Of a stretch of 64,000 nt of DNA, positions 33,732-45,404 are shown in pieces. The notes beneath the pieces are model-generated. The model worked only from the letters and a program-made list of their open reading frames with translations, was not told the origin of the DNA and ran no database searches. The stretch is from Eucalyptus grandis (lineage: Eukaryota > Streptophyta > Magnoliopsida > Myrtales > Myrtaceae): the NCBI RefSeq assembly GCF_016545825.1, contig NC_052619.1, positions 4,603,501-4,667,500 on the forward strand, read 5' to 3'. The number at the start of each line of letters is the position of its first letter. Positions within the stretch are counted from its first letter, which is position 1. A program made the translations under genes and the position numbers.

Positions 33732-35412
33732 ATGCACACATAAGTAGCGCCGATGTTATTGCAATAAATGCTAGGTGTGATTGAAGAAGATACTCCAAGT
33801 TCAAGGAAACGAGATTGAATCCATGTGAGCTCAAAAGCTACCGCAACAACACTGATACTCAGCTTTGATTGATGAATAAGCAACATAATTTTTCTTTTGA
33901 GAGAACCATGATATAGGATTCTAGCCAATATAAACTATGGAAACGGTTGTAGACTTATGTTCATCTGGATTGCCTACCCAATCAACATTAGAGAATGTAT
34001 GAATTGATGGAGAGGGACTACTTTGCAAGTGTAGGCCTAAATTTATAGGCCCTTTAAGATAATGTAAAACACGTTTAATGGCAGTCCAATAGAACTCGGT
34101 TGGTTGATGCATAAATAGAGTCCGTTGACACTAGAAGCAATATCAGGCCTTGATGCAAGACATAATAGAGCACCACCAATCTTCCTATATTTAGTTGTAT
34201 GTATATGAGGTGACCCATCGACAAGAGTGAAAACGCTGTCGGTAGCCATTGGGGTAGCACTCTCCTTGGCTCATAACATGGCTGCTTAATCAAGAATGCC
34301 CCTTATATACTTGTGTTGTGTGAGTGAGAGACCATACTTAGTGTGTATCACATGAACTCCTAAGAAGTAATATAGATTCCTTAGATCCTTTAACGAAAAT
34401 TTACCTACAAGAGCTCTCATAAACTTTTGCAAATACTTTATATCACTTTCTCTCAAGATCAAATTATCTACATAAACCAAGAAATAAGTAATGACGCCAT
34501 TATGTATGTATACAAAGAGCAAGGAGTCTAATTTGGATTAGATAAATCCAAATAAGATGACAAAGGAATTGAGTTCTCGATACCACGTTCAAGGAGCTTG
34601 CTTAAGACCATTAAGAGACTACTTCAATTGAAATATGGGATTAAAATGTGACTTATAAATGAAGCCCAATGGCTGATGCATATAGATTTCCTTCATAAGA
34701 GTTCCATGTAAGGAGGCATTGTTGACATTCAATTGTAGAAGGGGCCAATCATTTGATAAGGCTAGACAAAGGACAACCCGTATTGTAGTGGGTTTAACTA
34801 CTAAACTAAACATATGATTATAGTCAATATGATTATAGTCAAGTCATGGCCATTGGTGGGATCCCTTCGCCACAAGTCATGCCTTGTACCAACTATGCTA
34901 CCATTCGAGTTTCCCTTGATTCGAAATATTCAGTTGCAACCAATGTTTGGGTTTGTAAAGTAAATGTTATAGATGAAAACGTACAGGCATTGATGGAATT
35001 GTGGTGTAGAGAGGCCAAATGAAGTGTTTAAATCCGTGGGAGGCATAGATGAAGCTTGAATGGTTAATGATAGATCTACAATGGTAGGGACATTAAATTG
35101 GTGTTCTCCACTAAAGTTTTGAGGCCATTCGAATGTTGATCTAGAACTTCTCCAACCATTGAACTTGAAAGACTTGCTTGATTGTGCATGCTATGGGCCA
35201 TGTCACCTGACGACGGGGGCAAAGGCCCCATAAACTTTTTCTCTAGTGGGTGAGTGCGACTCAGGTGATTGCCTTATGACTTGGGGCCTTTCATTTTTTG
35301 GATCCAAGGTAAGGACCACCCTTTTGGAAGAGATATTTGAGTTTTGTGTCTGTGAGCGTGCACATGTTTGGGAGAGAGACATGGACCGAATGGTCACGTG
35401 GAACCACATCAT
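33732..35412 (-). pseudogene. Ty1/copia pol remnant (reverse transcriptase and RNase H)
   Basis: Reading the minus strand from the right: VYGAFAPVVR near 35210, then RVT_2 pieces VVKPTTIRVVL, LQLNVNNASLHGTL and IYMHQPLGF near 34650-34800. The active-site strand appears as FLVYVDNLIL near 34470 (YVDD changed to YVDN). YFLGV, the RPDIASSVN block, AIKRVLHYLKGP and SNVDWVGNPDEHKST of RNase H follow. The C-terminal part stops at GATYVCI where the LTR-like block begins. Stops and frameshifts throughout, and no LTRs of its own, show an old truncated copy. Confidence 0.85.
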
Positions 35413-36654
35413 TTATCTCGTAACGGATCTAAATAAAAATCACTGTTTGTCTTACTTTTTGCTCTCTAAAGTTATCCTTACTAAATTAAAAACCATTGAT
35501 TGAGAGATAGAGAAACAATGAGCACAGAACTTATAGTAATTTGGCTTGGTGTAAGCTTATCTCCACTCTCCTAGACTAACAATTTATTGGGGGCTGGACT
35601 TCGCTAATCAATCATTGAGAAGTTACAATAGATTGTGCAGCTTATATTGAAGAACTTCTCGAAATTGATGCCACTTATATATTTAAGCAGATAGATCTCA
35701 CATCTACACACAAACTACTATACTGCCAACACTTCTCAAAAGATTACAATATGAGACTACTAGAAGACAATAGAAAAGTATGCAGAGTTTTCTTGAAATT
35801 TAGAATTATGAACTGTTGATCCCTCTAATCTCTTCATGCATTGGTCTTCTTTTATATACCTCGGCATCTAAACTTCCCATTGGACAATCTTCAAGAGGAT
35901 CAATTTCCAATCTAACCACGAGACAATTGTTGAGTAGATTTGCCATTGATGTCGATCAATCATAATCCCCATAGATTTGTTTGCTTATAAAATCAAATCT
36001 CGGTTCCCAAACTTGGAGTGCTTCAACTATAGAAAGTATCTTGCACTTGGGACGATTGTCAATCAAGAAAGAAATCTCACATTATTGATTTATCTTATAT
36101 ATATATAATCTTTAGATTGATGGTCAATCAAAATCTTCTGAGTTAGAAATCCATATCTAATCACAAGTTGTCAAAGACAATTATCTTGAAGATCAGGGCA
36201 AAATTGACGTCACAAATAGTATAGGTCCTGCGCTTATATTCACAGTCACCGGTTATATCCAGCTCCCCGTTTTCTTATGATATTAGACTTTCACAGGTAG
36301 CTGCTTATATTAAGCTTTGGCAATACTATGTCGATATCCACTCACCACACAATTGATATCCATGTAGAATGCTGCTTATATCCACACATAAGCCATTTAC
36401 AGCCATGCAGTAGTTGAAATTTTGTCTTCCCGGTTAAATTTAACTATTTTTACCGAGGCACTTTAACAACGATAGTGATTTAAATCCTATGACTTAAACC
36501 CTTGTTCTTTCAATCATTTAGGATCTTTTCACCGATCATATCAAAGGTCCTTTTAAAGCGGATATTACCTGCAACGCAAACGACTTTTGCATTAATCAAG
36601 ATCAATATAAACTAAGGATAATTTTATCAACTTCAAAATATGTTTGAAGGTTTT
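35413..36654. other. Non-coding AT-rich stretch
   Basis: No gene, RNA or clear repeat end recognised. Confidence 0.5.
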
Positions 36655-37170
36655 CTTAGGAAATTTTTTTTATAAAAATCATAAACTTATTATATTTGTG
36701 TCAATTTAGTCCTAGACATTTTAATGGTATTAATTTAGTCCTACATATTTGACTTAGTGTCAATTCAATTCTTCCGAATAAGTTTGGCCGGATATTGCTA
36801 ACATGGGTGTCAACCTACTTACATGACATGCTAACATGAATAATTTTAAATAATTTTTAATAATTTTTTAATTTTTTTTCATTTTTTATTTTTTTACTCT
36901 CATTTCACTTTTTTTTTTTTTTTTTTTTTGGCCAGTGACTAGCCACTAGCTATGCCCATGTCTTGCCCTAGCAAGAGTCGGCCTCACCAAATTTGGCCTA
37001 GGCAAGGCCGACCCTCACCTAGACAAGGGCTCCCCTAGCGGGGTGTTGCCCAGGTTGGCCTCAACAGATCCTAGCCTCACTTGGTACAGGGTGAGCCCCA
37101 GCAAGGGCTCCCTCGCCAAATCTGGCGAGGCCAGCTCTTGCCCAGTGTAGGAGGCCTCACCGGGCAAAGA
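36655..37170. mobile_element. Half of a TIR element with GC-rich core (right end missing)
   Basis: The left part (36665-36860) has the phrases CAATTTAGTCCTAGACATTT and GCTAACATGGGTGTC typical of the terminal repeats in this window. An AT-rich stretch follows, then a core (36930-37165) of GGCCTCACC/TTGCC-type words. No inverted partner is found before the terpene synthase 3' end, so the right half is deleted. Confidence 0.6.
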
Positions 37171-37406
37171 ATGATGTCAAAATATACAGATACCATCAAC
37201 AATTACGCAATCAGCCACAACAGAAAACACGAAATAGCATGTGCTTCTCTGCCGAATTTTATCAAGCCTATACAAACACCCCTCAACAGACTTCAGTTAC
37301 CATGGTTTCAATAACTTAGAGCTCACAGAGCCACCCCAAAAGCTAATAACAACAAAACAGATTAAAGGCTTTCTGCAATAGCGACACCTTGGTCAATAAT
37401 GCATCC

Positions 37407-40400
37407 CTAGTCGAGGGGCACGGATTCGAATATGGTTGACACAAGATGGTCCTTGGTTTGGTGACCGGGAAGGCCGTGTCCATCTCCATACTCATAAAAG
37501 CAATGAGAAGCTCGTGCCAAGTTCAAACATGCACCTAGAAAAGGCCCAAACCCGGAGAATGGATAGTCCTCAAACACATCTTTGTTCATCTTTTTCCAGA
37601 TGTTGCGCACCAGATGCCTAATATGTTCCCTTGCAACCTCTTCCGAAGCGCCACTTTCATTCATGTAGCATTCTAGTGCCTTGGAGTTGTCTCCTCGTGC
37701 CAATTCATGCTAAGCATGGATGACGATGATGAGTAACAAACATAAGCCCTTGATTCATCTCACATTTGTATCAGAGAAATAAAAAGAATATAATACTGCT
37801 ATGGATATTCCAATAATGTATATTTTTTGTAAGAGATTATCTACAAGGAAAGGACAATTATCAAAGTAAGTTACCGATGATGTACTGAGATCATCGTTGA
37901 ATCGAAGGATCTTGGCAGAGGAATGCATGACACTTGGGATTTTCGACACGTAATCAAGTCCCTCTTTTGTCAGTTTGTCTGTGGTTAGGAAATAGCTATG
38001 TAACAGCAAAATCAGCCCTCCGATTGAATCCACCGCAACGTCCATGTACTCCTTCAGTGCCGGTTTGATGCCACTCTTGTACCAATGGACCTCCTTCATG
38101 TATGCCTTGCATTCATCGGCCCACTATAAGATTGAAGTTCAAAAAGTGCGTCAATGACCAAGTCGATGGACGTTCTTTTCTCCTATTTGTTCGAATTCTC
38201 AAATGTTCAAAGAGAAGTCATGACGAAAGTTCGAGGTAGAAAAATGAGTTTTCTGACACGGGCTAGAAAATATTAGGTAAAAGATATAGTAAGTCGAGAT
38301 TACCACTTTCCGCAAGTAAGGGATGGGGTTGATTCCTTGCTCTCTCATCGTTTGATACCCAACTTCATTGGTCGTGTTGTACAAGACCATGAAACTATTC
38401 CTTATTGTTGGAGGAAGCTTATCGATGTCTGTGATGTCCCACCTAAATAAGTCATCACCATTTCAACAATGTTATAAATTTTACCTCCACTCGATATTTA
38501 TTTTAGTAATAACAATGAAAATTAGTGCTTACCGTTCCTCAATTAATCCAAACCAATCAATTACGTAGAAGAAAAACAAGCTGACATAAAAAATGACTTG
38601 TCCAAAACACATGGAAGAATTTCTTTTATAACAATATAATTTTGAGTATTTGTTCTATGCATCGCATTCATAGACTAATTAATTCCCTATCATTTTTCTC
38701 AGCAATAACTGTTAAAAGGAAAATGATGAAGGTAGTGACACTAAACAAACCTAATAATGAAATATGTTAAGAGCTCAAGCTCTTCTGGCGTCCCATATAT
38801 ATCATAAACATCATCAATAAGTGTCACCATACAACCAATCTTCGTACTCATTTCTCTGAAAGCTGTATATTGTGGTTCAAAGACCATTATACAGCTCCAA
38901 AAATAGCTTTCCACTAGCCTGTCCCTAAAGAAGGTCATCTTGTTCGCCCCAAGTTCAACCCACCACCTGAAATAGTTGTTATATGAAAACCAAGTCAATA
39001 AAAATGTGCTCCTGCGTAGCCAGATTGCATCTATAAACTATAGAGTGCTTGTGTACACCTTGCCAGATTGCTAACTTCCTTCCTATGGATTGACTGCACT
39101 AAATTGAAGTCTATTTTAGCCAAACGTAGCAAAGAGGGGATCATGTCTTGCTGTTTCTCGTACATGTCCATGAACCACCGAGCCTCCAACCTGTTTGGCC
39201 TCCAGTGGATCGGCATATCTAATGCATGACTCACGTTGCTTGCTAAATTGCTGGGAACTTCGTCAAGGTTTAGATCCTTCATATGCTTAGAAGCAAAGTT
39301 CCAGGCTTCATCGAGTATGGTTTCACCATCCAATCCATGAAAAGAAGCTTCATAGAGACCAAGAAGCCCCTTTGCATCCTTACTAAGGGATTCATTGAAT
39401 GTGCCGGTCATGTTCATAAACCTTTTAAACACATCTATATGTGCAGAAGAAAAGGAGTGGTCAAGTAAAATTTGATGTGTCAACATGACTCACAAAAGGT
39501 TAACTAGTTGGCGACTACCTTGTGGTACATTGTATCCATGTTGTCTGAGTAGCCGAAATCGAAGGGAAGCGGCATAGAGATCGTCCGAAAGCTGAGCATC
39601 TTTGGTGTTGTTATAGATTGAACTTAGAGCGCTCTTGATCTCCATCTCAAAATGGTAACCTAGTCCTAGCCTTTGAACCACGTCAAAGAACTCGAGCTCG
39701 GCCACCTGATCCATCTCCCTCTCAAATAGACCCTTGACTTCTTTCTTCAACCTTTGGACTTGCTCCGTATATTGATCCTCCTAGACACATGAAAAGCTCG
39801 AAAAATGAGACGTCAATCAAAGTTAATTCACAAGCACTGTTGAGCTCTTGCCTATATGCTGAGATATGCCATTTTGACTAGGTTTTATATCTCCTATAGA
39901 ATATTGTTGTGGTTGGTCTTACATTTGATACTGCGGCAATGGATGAATGTGTAAATTGATGTTACATATCTCGAATGTTGTTATGAATCATATATAGAAA
40001 TACACGAGAGGTATACATCCATATATCTAATTCAAAGTACAGTTTTTCTTTTGTTTCAACGGCGTTTTGGGATTTGTGGACTCATCCCATCAAAGTAAAT
40101 AGAAAATAGGGAAAAAGTATACTTCGGTCACCGAACTTATGTTGTTTTTGTCGTCAGCGTGGTGACTTAAAATTTGAACGCAGCAAGGCGAAGCCGAGAT
40201 ATTAATTGATGCCAAACAAAGTCCAATATTCAAATAATCAGCGGTATCATGTAATAAAGTGTTGCTGAAATTTGCTTAAATTTATCTCGAGTTATTGTTT
40301 TTTGTAGTTTCGCGATTTGAATATCCGCAGCGGTGCCTAGTTTTTCCACATCATACTTTTGTCTAGCATTGAGGTGGACACGAGCTTCAATTGTCAGAAC

Positions 40401-40762
40401 CATAGACCGAAAGATTTGATAGGAAAATTTTCCAAGTTTGAGGACCAAATGTGACTATTTTCCATAGTACTTATGGTAAGTTTAATTTTGTGCCCTAAAA
40501 AAAAAAAAATCATTACCGAGTAATCAACACCAAGCGACTGCACAAGGCCATAGTCCCAAACGCTAGGTTGCCAGTTTGCCGAACGTCTCACAATCTCTTG
40601 ACCTTCAATCTTCAAAGCGCGTGTCATAAATTGAGGGCCGGAGGCCGTGGAGGAGGACGAGGAGGAAGAGGAGGAGCGAGGGAGTCTAGAGAAAAAGAGA
40701 GAGGGTTGGTTATAGCCAGTCAAGGAGGGAAGGAAGCTTGTGAGCAAAGCAGGAAGAGCCAT
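37407..40762 (-). CDS. Terpene synthase, TPS-b-like (plastidial monoterpene synthase), seven exons
   Basis: Class III terpene synthase that would convert geranyl diphosphate (or a related prenyl diphosphate) to a terpene in plastids. Exons on the minus strand: 40762-40517, 39780-39519, 39434-39059, 38966-38751, 38442-38304, 38123-37875, 37709-37407. All introns have GT-AG ends and compatible phases. The spliced frame is 1791 nt (596 residues), normal for the family. Residues 1-45 are a Ser-rich leader of plastid type (nine Ser at 30-38). RRSANWQPSVW (59-69) is the RRX8W motif of cyclising TPS-b enzymes. DDVYD (346-350) binds Mg-diphosphate. DDLSTSSHE (490-498) is the NSE/DTE motif. The C-terminus is GDGHGLPGHQTKDHL. 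No stop or frameshift is seen. The product cannot be told from sequence. It is the only gene in the window that looks functional; neighbours are repeats. Confidence 0.92.
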
Positions 40763-40801
40763 TGCGAAATTTGTTGCAATCTTTCAGTTTGCTAACCGCC
40801 C

Positions 40802-40810
40802 TTTATATAG
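40802..40810 (-). promoter_or_regulatory. Putative TATA box of the terpene synthase
   Basis: CTATATAAAG on the minus strand lies about 40 nt upstream of the chosen ATG (40762). That would leave a very short 5' UTR of roughly 10-15 nt. No other TATA-like word is as close. Confidence 0.5.
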
Positions 40811-41333
40811 GTGTTATTGGGGAGCATCAATCATGAAGAAAGTATATAGCTGCTTCGGGAGCAGAATATTTTTATTCACTCGAGCCATTCTCAAAGCATT
40901 GCGCGTTATTGTTTCTGCGTTCACTTGGGATCCGCGTTTTATTTATTGCATGTTTAACATGAGTGATCCAACTCCCATCATTAGTCTCGTCGGATACCAA
41001 TCATGTGTCCTGTGTCATCGAAAAATCGTTTCAAAATAAAAATCTATGAACCACCAGTTTGCTTGGAAGCCTGTAATTATGATAGGGTGTACAACAACGT
41101 TGTTGTCCACGAAAAATCGTTTCTCCCAAAGGAGTTTTAAGTGACCACCAACACGAAATGTTCAACTGCTTCTGAGAGCGACGTAGGGAGAGCTGCGTAA
41201 GGAAGGAGAGCGACGTGTTGATTATTTTACCGCCACGCTTGGAGAGCAGTACAGACGTGTGTCAAGATGTGATTGGAAAACTAAACTCTAGATTTTTACG
41301 CTTGAAGGTGTGGTTGTGCATTTCCCTAGTATC
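40811..41333. other. Upstream region of the terpene synthase
   Basis: No gene recognised. A small direct repeat GAGAGCGACGT occurs at 41175 and 41207. No further regulatory site can be supported. Confidence 0.4.
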
Positions 41334-41939
41334 AGGGGTGAGCATCCGAAACGAGAATCATTCGGTTCCCAATGATGCTAGTCCGGTTCCGATTTCACAA
41401 AATTGAAATCAGTGAATATTGATTCAGCTCCCGATTTCAAAGATAAAATTGACCGCTTAAACCAGGTTGATTATTAATTATATAAATTTCATTTTTTATT
41501 AAAAGTTGTGAGGAAGTAATTTATACTAAAATTTTCATGCAAGGATAAGGTCTCTCTCAATGCAACATCACACTTCATTGCAGCTACCACCAACTTGCTG
41601 TTAAAGAGGCAACTTGCTTGTTAGTCTCTTCCCTCAGCCGATGTGGAACTGTTCACTATCAACTCTACTCTTCTCGTCCCACGCTCACTCCCTCTCTTTT
41701 TCTCTTTCTCTCGCTCACCCTACCCTGCAAGAGACAAGTCCCACATCCAACAAATAGCAGTGAGCCTAAGAGATTTCGTGTATATATCACAAGCCCGGCA
41801 GCTCCTTCCTAAGCCTATACTATGGCCCTTTGCCTAAGATCAAACGTGAAAATTTTGTGGTGTTGTCAATTAACAAGTTCACACATGCTTGAGATAGTCA
41901 AAATATTTTTTCACATTCGTATAAAGTGTTGGAAGTACA

Positions 41940-42400
41940 TGCAATCAGTTCCATTGGACTATTCAGGAACTGATTTGGACAAATCAATCCGATCCTTGGT
42001 TCTAACCTTCTTTAGTCTAGTCCTCGGATCCTCATATTCAAAAATGGGGGATCAGTCCCTTCAATCGGTTTTGGAATGGAATCCTGATTTGGACAAATCA
42101 ATCCGATCCTTGGTTCTAACCTTCTTTAGTCTAGTCCTCGGATCCAGTCCCTTCAATCAGTTTCGGAGTCCTCATGTTCGGAAATGGGGAACCAGTCCCT
42201 TCAATTGACTACTCAGGAACTGTCCCTTCATATTCAGAAATGGGGGACCAGTCCCTTCAATCGGTTTCGGAGTGGGATCCTCATGTTTGGAAATGGGGAA
42301 CCAGTCCCTTCAATCGACCGCTCAGGAACTGTCCCTTCAATCGACCGCTTAGGAACTGTCCCTTCAATCGACTGCTCAGGAATTGATTATCCTAGTTGAT
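41940..42400. repeat. Cluster of interspersed direct repeats built on CAGTCCCTTCAATCG
   Basis: CAGTCCCTTCAAT occurs at least five times, mixed with GGAACTGTCCCTTCAATCGA, CTCATGTTCGGAAATGGGG and a 60-bp direct repeat (starting GATTTGGACAAATCAATCCG at 41970 and 42089). The units are shuffled and not in simple head-to-tail order. An AGGGGTGAGCATCCG start at 41334, with GGTTCC/GGAACC words, suggests the interior of an hAT-type element, but no opposite end was found before the gap. Confidence 0.6.
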
Positions 42401-42483
42401 ATATCTTTCTAGGCAATAGTCTTTTTTGGCTAAATTAGATCAAATTTTAAGCACCAGGAGAAATAACAAGAGATTTTTAGTAG

Positions 42484-42583
42484 NNNNNNNNNNNNNNNNN
42501 NNNNNNNNNNNNNNNNNNNNNNNNNNNNNNNNNNNNNNNNNNNNNNNNNNNNNNNNNNNNNNNNNNNNNNNNNNNNNNNNNNN
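42484..42583. other. Assembly gap (100 Ns)
   Basis: Exactly 100 Ns, the usual placeholder for a gap of unknown size. It lies just right of the direct-repeat cluster, which may have caused the break. Confidence 0.99.
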
Positions 42584-43289
42584 AAACAATAGAAAGATTG
42601 TTCAAGCTATGAAAGGAACGTGTTGATAGCCCATCAACTTCGTTCGCACATACAATCGGGATCTCGGTTTCCATAAGCAGAACCTTCCAATAATATTTAG
42701 GCAATCACCGGATCTTCAATTATCGAATCAATCTTCGATCAATCAAAGGACTCCATTTATGTCTTCTCCAGCCATGAGATCTTCTCCATTGATAAGGTTA
42801 AATCCTCATAAACATCCAGATTCCGGATAACCTTTCTTCAACGGATTAGTGACTTATCAATGAAGATAGACTTTGAGTCTTGAGTCTGGCTGTCCCAAGG
42901 TCTTCAAACTTAAATAGCGTAGACCGCAAGCCTTCGACTAGACTCTGTAGAAACGATTTGTCAACTTCAAAACACTTCAAGAAGATTTCTCCAGCAAAGT
43001 GTCCTATCGTCCTTTGGCAAAAACAATCATGATTATCCTTTTCACAAAGCACCTCCATGCCACTATAGCTTTTTCTCACCTTCATATGGATATCTCGTGA
43101 CCATATATGACCCCACACTATGATGGATCTATTTCTTTCTCATGACTGGTTGATGATCATACACAAGCAACTTGAGTTTTTTTATGCAATCCAAGGCCCA
43201 AGTCATTTTCATTTTAGAAATTTTTTCATTCTAACTAAAAATCAGTTTCATAAATCCTTTGCATCGATAATGGTAGAAAATTTTTCAAT

Positions 43290-44193
43290 CGTGAATGTTC
43301 TTCACTATTTCACCTCAAGTGGAGTTCTTCATGAGAGTAGCTGCACTTATACTTCTCAATAAAATGGTGTGGTTTAAAGAAATCATTGTCATCTCCTAGA
43401 GGTTGCCCATGCCCTTAAATACCAAGCTTATGTTCCCGAGATGTTTTGGGAGACTGTGTGATCACGGTAGCATATCTAATCAATTGATGCTATCTCAAGT
43501 TCTCAAAGGAAGAACCACATTCTAATTATCTTTTGGAAAATGTCCAGACATTCGCCACCTTCATGTCTTTGGCTGTTCATGCTATATGTCTATTGTGGAT
43601 CTTGGGATAAATTGGATCCTCATGCTATTAAATGTGTATTTATGGGATATCCTACTCTTCAAAAGGGATATTTGGTTTGGGAATACTATTGTCTTGGAAT
43701 AATAACATGGATATGACAGCGTATCGTGACAGATTATGCTACTTGTCCCATGAGTAGAAAATCAATCACGAAATTCTACATCAAATTAGGCGACTCATTA
43801 CTCTCTTGGAAAACGAAGAAGCAGTCAATTGTTTCATTATCATCTACAAAGCGGAATATTAGGCAATGGCAAAACTAGCTATGAGATGAACGGATCAAAA
43901 GATTATTGCAGGATCTTGGTGTATGGGTGAGAGAGCCAACCATCCAATACTATGAAAATGCTGTTGTACTTAAACTTGCAGGAAATCCTATTTTTCTTGA
44001 AAGGACAAAACATATAGAAATTTATTGTCATTTTATCAAAAAAGATTCAGGATGGAGAAATTAAGACAAAGGAAAAAGAACGCACGGAGCAGCCGCAAAC
44101 ATCTTTACTAAACCCTTATGCCAAAGGCAACATCCTTATGTATTAAGCAAGCTCGGTACTCTTGATGTGTATAAATCGTCAGCTCAAAGGGAA
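43290..44193 (+). pseudogene. Ty1/copia remnant: integrase joined to RNase H, reverse transcriptase missing
   Basis: From about 43320 the frame gives HESSCTYTSQ (followed by NGVV, the usual TPQQNGVVER block), LLEVAHALKYQAYVPEMFW, then a new frame with WDKLDPHAIKCVFMGYPTLQKGY of the integrase C-terminal GKE-type region. Near 43710 it jumps directly to DYATCPMSRKSITKFYIKLG and LLSWKTKKQSIVSLSST of RNase H. TKHIEIYCHFIK and the IFTKPL end follow near 44100-44120. The whole RT is absent. A short polypurine AAAGGGAAG (44185-44193) precedes the putative 3' LTR. Stops and frameshifts occur throughout. Confidence 0.85.
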
Positions 44194-44330
44194 GTGTTGA
44201 AGATATGATTGTTTTAATTGATCCTAATTGATTATGATGGTTCATTAATGAGAAACTTGAATATTGTGTAGTAGGAACTTGATTTTATTTTGTATATTCT
44301 TTTTAGGAATATTTCGACTTTATGTATTTT
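44194..44330 (+). repeat. Start of a copia 3' LTR (right end not found)
   Basis: TGTTGAAGATATGATTG follows the polypurine tract, as expected for an LTR start. The CA end and any target duplication could not be identified; the LTR may run to about 44900 or be truncated. Confidence 0.5.
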
Positions 44331-45404
44331 TAACGAATATATGCATCCACGATCACCTTCTCTTCCTGAAGGAGCTTCGCACATGCAAGGGGAAGCCACA
44401 CATATAATACGCAAAAAAAGTTGCAGAATAAAAGAAGGGGATGGCCATAATTCTGATAGAGCATAGAGAGACGCACGTGAGAGGGGACGATTGAGAAAGG
44501 GCACATTCGCGAGAGCTGAACAAGTCACGGTTGAAACCCCTTCACGGCCATGAATTTGTCAAGTTCGTGGCCGTGCCTCGACGCCGACCCTGCCGCCAAT
44601 CGTCCGTTGCATTGACAACGGCCAGCTTTGTCGCGATCCTCTCTGATGATAAAGTAGCAGCGTGCACCCCTCTTCTGGCGGTGATCGACAATCACGAAGT
44701 TTTGGGGGCCACACAATTGAGAATACACGGCCAAAATAGACAAGAGGATTCGGAGAGAGCGTGAAAGATGAGAAAAGAGGAGTCTCGGCCGAGACCTCAC
44801 CGACTACTTTGCGGTTGCTGCCCACTGCTGCTTCCGTCATCCGATGCACCTAGGACGACTTGCCTTGCCGTGATCCCTTCCGACGAAGAATCGATGAATT
44901 ATCAACACGATACCATTCATTATTTTTAACCAATAAAATTCTACATGTTGTACCTTTTACTTCCAAACATTCATTTTTTTTTTCATTAGTACGAAACAAA
45001 TTTTCTGCTATCAGACGTCATCCATGACGTTTCCTGATAACTTACCCTTTTCGCTTACGTCACATCTAAGGCAGTGTTTGATTACATCTTGCTTTTCCCT
45101 TCCTCAAGTCAAGTCAAAGAAACGTGACGAAGTCGATTTTCTTGCACGAGAAAGGATAATGGAATTGTCTTCTTTAAGTTATTTTCTTTCCACTTTTAGT
45201 GTACGAATTCAAAGTCCATAATATTGATACATCAATACATTACAACTCAACTTATTGTAACTTTTATGACCCCCCAAAAAAAAAAAAAGAGGAACTTAGT
45301 GCAACTTTCAAAGATTCATGCATATTTATTGAACAATACGAACATAGTCTCTAGCTACCTTTGAATTCAAGCTAACATAGAGCATTGTACCATAAACTAA
45401 TCTA
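44331..45404. other. Stretch without a recognised gene
   Basis: GC-richer around 44520-44880, with open frames of about 95 codons on both strands that show no domains. 45230-45404 resembles the 3' flanks of the other UGT copies. Confidence 0.4.

Noticed and set aside
41334..42400. Complete hAT element starting AGGGGTGAGCATCCG
   Set aside because: No opposite end (TGCTCACCCCT) or target duplication was seen before the gap.
44525..44849. Overlapping open frames of 77-96 codons
   Set aside because: Both strands are open, with no domain or splice pattern; probably GC-rich repeat or LTR sequence.
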